From: Clostridiaceae bacterium | GTDB lineage: Bacteria > Bacillota > Clostridia > Oscillospirales > Acutalibacteraceae | DNA: 5,534 nucleotides | Reading direction: 5' to 3' | NCBI GenBank assembly: GCA_016281115.1 | Contig: JAEEHZ010000165.1 | Span: 1-5,534 of the forward strand | Shown: positions 1-4,003 of the stretch, piece after piece | Layout of the letters: each line of letters opens with the position of its first letter | Position numbering within the stretch: position 1 is the stretch's first letter | Translations under genes and position numbers: made by a program | The notes under the pieces: model-generated | The model's database searches: none | Told to the model about the DNA's origin: nothing | Seen by the model: only the letters and a program-made list of their open reading frames with translations

Positions 1-407
1 ATGAGTACAAGGGCGATATTCAGATAAGAATAGCAAATTCCGAAGATTATTGTGAGGAGTACATCTGCGATACAACCGACAACGACATTTGGGACGTTAC
101 CGATTCAGAGTATGATTCCGACAATCATTATGCTGAAGATCCGGAAGATGAATATGACAGCGACAATAAAGGATATGTTAATGACTCAGACCCCGAAGAT
201 AAACATTTATACGCTGCGCTTTTGGGTGACACCGACTGCAACGGCTTGCTTGATATGGTTGACGTTGTAACGACCCAAAAGTACATTGCAAAGCTTATTG
301 ATAACTTAAAAGAGCTTGGTATGATAAACGCCGATATGAACGGCGACGGACGCGTAACGCTTGAAGACGTTGTAGAGATGCAAAGACTTATCGCAAAGCT
401 TGATTGA
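1..407 (+). CDS. C-terminal fragment of a secreted dockerin type I protein (5' end outside window)
   Basis: The reading frame is open from base 3 to the TGA at 405-407, giving 134 residues with no start in the window, so this is the end of a larger protein. Fragment residues 13-67 are an acidic linker (23 Asp/Glu of 55, two Lys). Residues 75-134 are a type I dockerin with two calcium-binding F-hand loops. Ligands at loop positions 1, 3, 5, 9 and 12 are D76, D78, N80, D84, D87 and then D111, N113, D115, T119, D122, each followed by an amphipathic helix ending in IAKL. Dockerins bind cohesins on scaffoldins, so the missing part is probably an extracellular enzyme or structural module; its activity cannot be read here. 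Known of the family: the two residues before the last ligand help set cohesin specificity. Here they are MV and LE, not the Ser-Thr pair of Clostridium thermocellum. A terminator follows 20 bases after the stop. The dockerin call is firm; the function is unknown. Confidence 0.88.
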   Translation, partial: EYKGDIQIRIANSEDYCEEYICDTTDNDIWDVTDSEYDSDNHYAEDPEDEYDSDNKGYVNDSDPEDKHLYAALLGDTDCNGLLDMVDVVTTQKYIAKLIDNLKELGMINADMNGDGRVTLEDVVEMQRLIAKLD

Positions 408-427
408 TAGCATAGAAATGATATTTC

Positions 428-464
428 AGCCGGCTCGCGGTTTTTCCGTGGGTCGGCTCTTTGC
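428..464 (+). terminator. Rho-independent terminator of the dockerin gene
   Basis: The arms 428-440 and 446-458 pair over 13 base pairs, three of them G-U, around a TTTTT loop (441-445). The T-run after the stem (TCTTTGC) is short, so the hairpin is convincing but the tail is weak. It starts 20 bases after the dockerin stop. Read on the other strand it has no T-rich tail, so it is probably one-directional. Confidence 0.75.
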
Positions 465-507
465 ATACATTCTGCGCTAACATTTAAGACTGAAAATTGA
501 ACAACTG

Positions 508-556
508 TATAATAAAACTCCGCAGATACAGGCGTAATTACCTGACATCTGCGGAG
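508..556 (-). terminator. Rho-independent terminator of the mgsA-nfeD-SPFH operon
   Basis: CTCCGCAGAT (518-527) and ATCTGCGGAG (547-556) form a perfect 10-bp stem. Inside it CAGG (529-532) and CCTG (541-544) can extend the hairpin around an 8-base loop. On the minus strand the stem is followed by TTTTATTATA (517 down to 508), a proper T-rich tail. It begins 18 bases after the stop of the SPFH gene, so it closes the leftward operon. Confidence 0.88.
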
Positions 557-574
557 CTAGTTTATCTTACTTGA

Positions 575-1468
575 TTAGTTATCTTTAATAATATCTTTTA
601 CAGAAGCTGCAAGTCCTGCGACAGATTGTATCTCTGACGGTATGATTATCTTTGTTGCCTTGCCGTCTGCTGCCTTTGCAAAGGCTTCTAAGCTCTTGAG
701 GGCAATAACTTTGTCGTTGGGATTTGCTTCGTTTAAAAGCTTGAGTGCGTCTGCATACGCGCTCTGCACGGTAAGGATAGCCTCGGCTTCACCTTGAGCT
801 TCACGGATCTTTGTTTCTTTAACAGCGTCAGCCTTTAATATCGCCGCTTCTTTATGACCCTCTGCAACAAGGATTTCGCTGCGTTTTTCACCTTCTGCGT
901 CAAGTATTCTCGCACGACGTTCGCGCTCGGCTTTCATTTGTTTTTCCATTGCGTCCTGTATTTCTCTCGGAGGCAAAATGTTTTTCAGCTCAACACGGTT
1001 TACTTTGATGCCCCAGGCATCTGTTGCTTCGTCGAGGATAACTCTTATTTTTGAGTTGATAACGTCACGCGATGTAAGCGTATGGTCAAGCTCGAGCTCG
1101 CCTATGATGTTACGAAGCGTTGTAGCCGTGAGGTTTTCTATTGCGCTTATCGGCATTTCTACACCGTAAGCATAAAGCTTAGCGTCTGTTATCTGAAAAT
1201 ACACGACCGTGTCGATCTGCATTGTAACATTATCCTTTGTAATAACAGGCTGAGGCGGAAAATCCACTACCTGCTCTTTAAGTGATATTTTTTTCGATAT
1301 TTTATCTATGAACGGTATTTTTACATGCAAGCCCGTAGACCAGGTAGCATAATAAGCTCCGAAGCGCTCGATAACAAATGCGTGCGCCTGAGGAACAATT
1401 TTGATATTGGCGATAACTATAAGCAAAAACAGTATTATAAGTCCGCCTAAAGCCCACATCCATTCCAT
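575..1468 (-). CDS. SPFH/band 7 (stomatin/prohibitin-like) membrane protein
   Basis: The protein has 297 residues, usual for bacterial stomatin-like (slipin/QmcA-type) proteins. One hydrophobic helix (about residues 5-21) anchors it. The SPFH domain follows (about 24-170), with the family-like stretches VIERFGAYYATWSTGLH and ENLTATTLRNIIGEL. Next comes a charged Ala/Glu-rich coiled coil (about 170-235) with repeated AEGEK/AEGHK/AQGEAEA units, then a C-terminal stretch with KIIIPSE (about 273-279). Such proteins form large rings at the membrane and organise microdomains or hold proteases; the client here is unknown. The start is supported by AAGGAG 7 bases upstream, lying in the last codons of the NfeD gene. 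Only 7 bases separate the two stop/start codons, so they are translated as a pair. Paired NfeD and SPFH genes are a well-known bacterial arrangement. HflK/HflC is less likely because there is a single gene and an NfeD partner. Confidence 0.93.
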   Translation of the reverse strand: MEWMWALGGLIILFLLIVIANIKIVPQAHAFVIERFGAYYATWSTGLHVKIPFIDKISKKISLKEQVVDFPPQPVITKDNVTMQIDTVVYFQITDAKLYAYGVEMPISAIENLTATTLRNIIGELELDHTLTSRDVINSKIRVILDEATDAWGIKVNRVELKNILPPREIQDAMEKQMKAERERRARILDAEGEKRSEILVAEGHKEAAILKADAVKETKIREAQGEAEAILTVQSAYADALKLLNEANPNDKVIALKSLEAFAKAADGKATKIIIPSEIQSVAGLAASVKDIIKDN

Positions 1469-1475
1469 AATTCAA

Positions 1476-1931
1476 TTACTCCTTTTCTTCAAGTTTTTTT
1501 ACGATTAGTTTAACGCCTTCTATGCGTAAAACTTTTACTTTTGTACCTACTTCGATGACGCTTTCATCATCTGAGCGCGCCGACCATACAGCACCCTCTA
1601 CATTTACGAGACCCTGACCGAGCAAATTGTTTATTTCCAATGTTACATCGGCAATTTTACCGATTGCGCGGTCACTGTTTGTCTCAGTTTTTTCAAAATG
1701 CTTCATTTTTTTAACTATCGGCCTTGTTGCTAAAAGGGTAACAAGTGTAACAACCAAAAAAACTCCGCATTGCACAAATATATCATCTGTGAACAAGCTT
1801 GTTATCAAGCCGCCTATGCCGCCTATTACAAACCATATAGACACAAGCTGCGCTGTGGCTATTTCACAAACAGCGGTAAAAACAATCACCGCAAGCCAAA
1901 CATACGGCATATAGTTACCTATATTTATCAT
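1476..1931 (-). CDS. NfeD family membrane protein, partner of the SPFH protein
   Basis: The product is 151 residues, the short form of NfeD that lacks the N-terminal ClpP-like serine protease domain. Three hydrophobic segments (about 10-27, 31-47 and 51-69) are followed by a basic stretch and a soluble OB-fold domain (about 88-146). That domain carries the family pattern: GKIADV, LLGQGLVNVEGAVWSARSDD, VGTKVKVLRIEGVKLIV. Short NfeD proteins sit next to stomatin-type SPFH genes and are thought to contribute to assembling or modulating the SPFH ring at the membrane. The ATG at 1931 has an AAGGA ribosome binding site with 9-base spacing (1941-1945). It begins 22 bases after the mgsA stop, consistent with one operon. 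The terminal codons GAA GAA AAG GAG also serve as the ribosome binding site of the SPFH gene. Confidence 0.92.
   Translation of the reverse strand: MINIGNYMPYVWLAVIVFTAVCEIATAQLVSIWFVIGGIGGLITSLFTDDIFVQCGVFLVVTLVTLLATRPIVKKMKHFEKTETNSDRAIGKIADVTLEINNLLGQGLVNVEGAVWSARSDDESVIEVGTKVKVLRIEGVKLIVKKLEEKE
1478..1486 (-). promoter_or_regulatory. Ribosome binding site of the SPFH gene embedded in the NfeD reading frame
   Basis: On the minus strand the run AAAAGGAGT falls in the last Lys-Glu codons of NfeD and reaches into its TAA. It is 7 bases from the SPFH ATG. This implies translational coupling: ribosomes finishing NfeD uncover and feed the SPFH start. Confidence 0.8.
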
Positions 1932-1952
1932 TTTATCATTTCCTTTTACTTA

Positions 1953-1961
1953 ATTATAACA
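1953..1961 (-). promoter_or_regulatory. Candidate extended -10 promoter before nfeD
   Basis: The minus strand reads TGTTATAAT here, an exact TGnTATAAT extended -10 overlapping the mgsA stop codon. No good -35 is visible 16-18 bases upstream (17-bp spacing gives GTATCT). A start about 7 bases downstream would leave a leader of only about 15 bases before nfeD. It may give internal transcription of nfeD-SPFH apart from mgsA, but the match could be chance in AT-rich DNA. Confidence 0.3.
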
Positions 1962-2328
1962 TATCCGAATGAAGAAGATACTCCGCAGTGGCTCTGTTAT
2001 TCGCGATCGGTATGTCATACACCTGCGCAATACGGAGAAGCGCTTTTACATCGGGGTCATGGGGCTGGGCTGTAAGAGGGTCCGAAAAGAATATGACTAT
2101 ATCTATTTTTCCCTCTGCAATTCCCGCGCCTATTTGCTGGTCTCCGCCCAAAGGTCCGCTTTTATATCCCTTTACGTTAAGACCGGTTTTTTCGGAAATA
2201 AGCTTTGCTGTTGTACCTGTACCGCAAAGATCAAATTTTTTAAGGATATCTTTATTCTTGTCACAAAATTCAATAATTGCGGGTTTCATATTGTCGTGCG
2301 CTATTAAAGCTATTATTTTACTTCTCAT
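1954..2328 (-). CDS. mgsA: Methylglyoxal synthase
   Basis: MgsA is a cytoplasmic enzyme that converts dihydroxyacetone phosphate to methylglyoxal and phosphate, a bypass of lower glycolysis used when sugar phosphates pile up. From the ATG at 2328 it has 124 residues, slightly shorter than the 152 of E. coli because both termini are short. The catalytic and binding residues line up with E. coli: H11/D12 (His19/Asp20), T37-GT (phosphate loop GTGTT), D63 in GPLGGDQQIGAG (Asp71, the general base), D83 in FFSDPL (Asp91), H90 (His98) and D93 (Asp101) in PHDPDVKALLR. Residue 82 is Ser where E. coli has Trp, a position I recall as variable. A GTG at 2337 would add three residues, but it overlaps the Shine-Dalgarno of the ATG, so the ATG is preferred. 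It has its own likely promoter and leads the mgsA-nfeD-SPFH cluster. Confidence 0.96.
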   Translation of the reverse strand: MRSKIIALIAHDNMKPAIIEFCDKNKDILKKFDLCGTGTTAKLISEKTGLNVKGYKSGPLGGDQQIGAGIAEGKIDIVIFFSDPLTAQPHDPDVKALLRIAQVYDIPIANNRATAEYLLHSDML

Positions 2329-2334
2329 CGGATA

Positions 2335-2340
2335 CACCTC
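2335..2340 (-). promoter_or_regulatory. Ribosome binding site that decides the mgsA start
   Basis: The minus strand reads GAGGTG here, followed by TATCCG and ATG. GAGG is 8 bases from the ATG at 2328, ideal spacing. The alternative GTG start at 2337 lies within this same element and has no ribosome binding site of its own, apart from a weak GCGAG touching it. The shorter protein is therefore the better call. Confidence 0.7.
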
Positions 2341-2362
2341 GCTTTTTTAATATTACAAGAAT

Positions 2363-2392
2363 ATATTACAATACCGATGAGTTTTATGTCAA
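2363..2392 (-). promoter_or_regulatory. Sigma-A type promoter of mgsA (and probably nfeD-SPFH)
   Basis: On the minus strand a perfect -35 TTGACA (2392-2387) is followed after 18 bases by TAATAT (2368-2363), a 4-of-6 match to TATAAT. Transcription would start near 2356 and give a leader of about 28 bases with the GAGG ribosome binding site. It lies in the gap just after the stop of the preceding 75-residue gene. I see no operator-like repeat or cre-like site around it. Confidence 0.65.
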
Positions 2393-2408
2393 TAGCGGAC
2401 AGCCGAAA

Positions 2409-2636
2409 TTAACGGTTTTTGTTTTTAATATATAATACAACTCCCAACACCATTAAAACAAAACCTGCGCCTATTATTATATATGAGGCGGTCTCTGTGG
2501 TAAAGAACGAATATCTTAAATTTATTACAGGTATCAGCCAATCGCTTGAAATGTGCTGATTTCCGTTTGAAAAGAGCAGATTATAAAGTCCGAACCCCAA
2601 AAGCACAGCGCCAAGTCCGGCAAAAAATTTTCCCAT
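2409..2636 (-). CDS. Small two-helix membrane protein, unknown function
   Basis: I do not recognise this 75-residue protein. Two hydrophobic segments (about residues 4-22 and 51-70) flank a polar loop of about 28 residues (NGNQHISSDW to FFTTETA). The C-terminus is basic (YIKNKNR). With the first helix right at the N-terminus and the basic tail probably cytoplasmic, the loop is more likely outside, but this is a guess. No catalytic motif is visible. It lies 57 bases after lysC with no terminator between, so it is probably on the hom-lysC transcript. No Shine-Dalgarno lies at normal distance from the ATG at 2636; a strong AAGGAG sits 36 bases upstream across a possible hairpin. An in-frame TAA at -9 to -7 rules out a longer start. 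That it is a gene is supported by the clean membrane-protein pattern and the fit between neighbours. Confidence 0.72.
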   Translation of the reverse strand: MGKFFAGLGAVLLGFGLYNLLFSNGNQHISSDWLIPVINLRYSFFTTETASYIIIGAGFVLMVLGVVLYIKNKNR

Positions 2637-2678
2637 CTTGTTTTATGCCGCGCAAGCTTTTGCTTTTGCGGTCTCCTT
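2637..2678 (-). promoter_or_regulatory. Distant Shine-Dalgarno with intervening hairpin before the small membrane gene
   Basis: AAGGAG (2678-2673) is the only good ribosome binding site in the gap after lysC, but no ATG, GTG or TTG lies within 5-15 bases of it. The 36 bases to the ATG contain complementary segments in the minus-strand RNA: CCGC (2671-2668) with GCGG (2651-2648), and AAGC (2665-2662) with GCTT (2657-2654) around an AAAA loop, with a 2x2 internal loop. If folded, the effective spacing falls to about 12 bases. Confidence 0.4.
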
Positions 2679-2693
2679 TCCGTTATTTAAAGA

Positions 2694-3902
2694 TCAGTCA
2701 AAGAACTTTGAGTGAATAGCCGATACAGCTCTGTCTGCATCGTCTTTGTCTATGAGCACTGAAACTTTGATCTCACTTGTCGTTATCATTTGTATATTTA
2801 TCTGTGCGTCATAAAGAGCCTCAAACATTGTGCTTGCAACGCCTGCGTGGCTTTCCATACCTGCTCCCACAATAGATATTTTGGCAACATCTTCGTCTTT
2901 TATAACTCTGGCTGTTTCACCAATTACTGCACGATGCTCCTCTAAAACACGAACAGCCTCGTCGCCTTTTCCGGCGGCAACGGTAAAGGCGATATCCTTT
3001 TCGCCTTCTCTGCCGACCGATTGGATTATTATGTCAACATTTATATCTTTTCTGGCGAGCAAAGAAAATACCTTGAAAGCGAGGCCCGGACGGTCGGGTA
3101 CGCCTATAATCGAAATTCTTGCTACATTACAGTCTTTTGCAACGCCGCTTATCAGCATCTTTTCCATATTTGTATTCTCCTTAACTATTGTACCTGATGA
3201 TTGCTTTAAGCTTGAAAGCACCTCAAGCTCTATGTCATATTTTTTAGCCATTTCTACAGAACGGTTATTAAGTACCTGCGCGCCCAATGTTGCAAGCTCG
3301 AGCATTTCGTCATACGAGATTACCTCAAGCTTAACGGCGTTCGGAACTTTTCTCGGGTCTGCCGTATATACGCCCTCAACATCGGTGTATATCTGGCACA
3401 GATCTGCTTTCATTGCGGCGGCTATCGCAACCGCACTTGTGTCGCTTCCGCCCCTGCCGAGGGTGGTTATGTCGTCAAATCTGTTAATACCCTGAAAACC
3501 CGCAACAATTACGATGTTCTTTTTGTCGAGTTCTTTCTTTATGCGGTCTGTGCGTATCCTTTTAATCCTAGCCGCGCTGTAAGTAGATGTAGTCTCAAAT
3601 CCCGCCTGCCATCCAAGCAGAGATACAACGGGATAACCGAGCTTTTCTATTGCCATTGCAAGCAGCGCGACCGACATTTGCTCGCCTGCCGAAAGCAGCA
3701 TATCCATTTCTCTGCGGCTTGCGTTCGGGTTTATGCTCACAGCTTTTTCTATAAGCTCGTCTGTTGTGTCTCCCTGCGCGGAAACAACCACCACAATATC
3801 GTTTCCCTGATTATATGCCCGTGTGATTATATTTGCAACGTTAAATATACGCTCGTTGTCGGCAACCGAGCTACCGCCGAATTTTTGTACAATTAAACTC
3901 AT
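2694..3902 (-). CDS. lysC: Aspartokinase (aspartate kinase), Bacillus LysC type with tandem ACT domains
   Basis: LysC phosphorylates L-aspartate to 4-aspartyl phosphate, the first step to lysine, threonine, methionine and diaminopimelate, in the cytoplasm. At 402 residues it matches the monofunctional alpha subunit (about 400). The amino acid kinase domain spans about 1-240: KFGGSS (7-12), SAGEQMS (71-77), TTLGRGGSDTSA (146-157) and the nucleotide-site run TDVEGVYTADPRK (173-185). Two ACT domains follow (about 261-325 and 340-400), with DRPG (270-273) in the first and GVASTMFEAL (354-363) and TTSEIKVS (374-381) in the second. These bind the feedback amino acid; which one cannot be told from sequence alone. 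The ATG at 3902 begins the canonical MSLIVQKFGG; AAGGGAG lies 12 bases upstream. Codon 246 is a strong internal start that would give the separate beta subunit. It follows hom by 101 bases. No lysine riboswitch fits in that gap. Confidence 0.97.
   Translation of the reverse strand: MSLIVQKFGGSSVADNERIFNVANIITRAYNQGNDIVVVVSAQGDTTDELIEKAVSINPNASRREMDMLLSAGEQMSVALLAMAIEKLGYPVVSLLGWQAGFETTSTYSAARIKRIRTDRIKKELDKKNIVIVAGFQGINRFDDITTLGRGGSDTSAVAIAAAMKADLCQIYTDVEGVYTADPRKVPNAVKLEVISYDEMLELATLGAQVLNNRSVEMAKKYDIELEVLSSLKQSSGTIVKENTNMEKMLISGVAKDCNVARISIIGVPDRPGLAFKVFSLLARKDINVDIIIQSVGREGEKDIAFTVAAGKGDEAVRVLEEHRAVIGETARVIKDEDVAKISIVGAGMESHAGVASTMFEALYDAQINIQMITTSEIKVSVLIDKDDADRAVSAIHSKFFD
3165..3182 (-). 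promoter_or_regulatory. Internal ribosome binding site and ATG start for the LysC beta subunit
   Basis: Inside lysC the minus strand has AAGGAG (3182-3177), 9 bases, then ATG (3167-3165), in frame as Met246. Initiation here would make a 157-residue protein of only the tandem ACT region. Known of the family: in Bacillus subtilis aspartokinase II, lysC encodes alpha (408 residues) and an in-frame beta (163 residues) from an internal start, which also places the start at codon 246. The same position with a near-ideal ribosome binding site makes this more than chance. Confidence 0.75.
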
Positions 3903-3952
3903 TTCCTATTATCGCTCCCTTAGAGTAAAATATTTATCTTGCTAATAAACCG

Positions 3953-3971
3953 ATTATATGTTCATTATATG
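3953..3971 (-). promoter_or_regulatory. Two CATATAAT boxes upstream of lysC, candidate -10 elements
   Basis: The hom-lysC gap holds CATATAAT twice on the minus strand (3971-3964 and 3960-3953), 11 bases apart, each containing an exact TATAAT. At 17-bp spacing the -35 positions are poor (AAACAG and CACACT). The same gap has GCCAAA (3971-3976) and TTTGGC (3995-4000) as an inverted repeat with an 18-base loop and no T-tail. A secondary promoter for lysC is possible but weakly supported. Confidence 0.27.
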
Positions 3972-4003
3972 CCAAAGTGTGTTTTGCTGTTTATTTTGGC
4001 TTG

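Noticed and set aside
52..270. Alternative plus-strand frame and an antisense frame (128-466) overlapping the dockerin gene
   Set aside because: The dockerin frame has both calcium loops intact; the others read through the repeats in frames without domain signal, and the antisense one crosses the terminator hairpin.
408..574. Small RNA or CRISPR-like repeat in the convergent gap
   Set aside because: The two hairpins are fully explained as terminators of the flanking genes, and there are no regularly spaced repeats.
1954..2350. Plus-strand open frames of about 100-120 codons opposite mgsA
   Set aside because: The minus-strand MgsA carries all the catalytic residues; the opposing frames are Cys- or Ser-rich with no recognisable pattern and lie on the wrong strand for the operon.
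2830..3495. 221-codon open frame on the plus strand opposite lysC
   Set aside because: It is antisense to a fully conserved aspartokinase, has no ribosome binding site that stands out and gives a Ser-rich, low-information protein typical of a shadow frame.
3971..4000. GCCAAA/TTTGGC inverted repeat after the hom stop as a terminator
   Set aside because: The stem is only 6 bp with an 18-base loop, and the minus strand after it reads ATATAATG, not a T-run, so it is unlikely to terminate.
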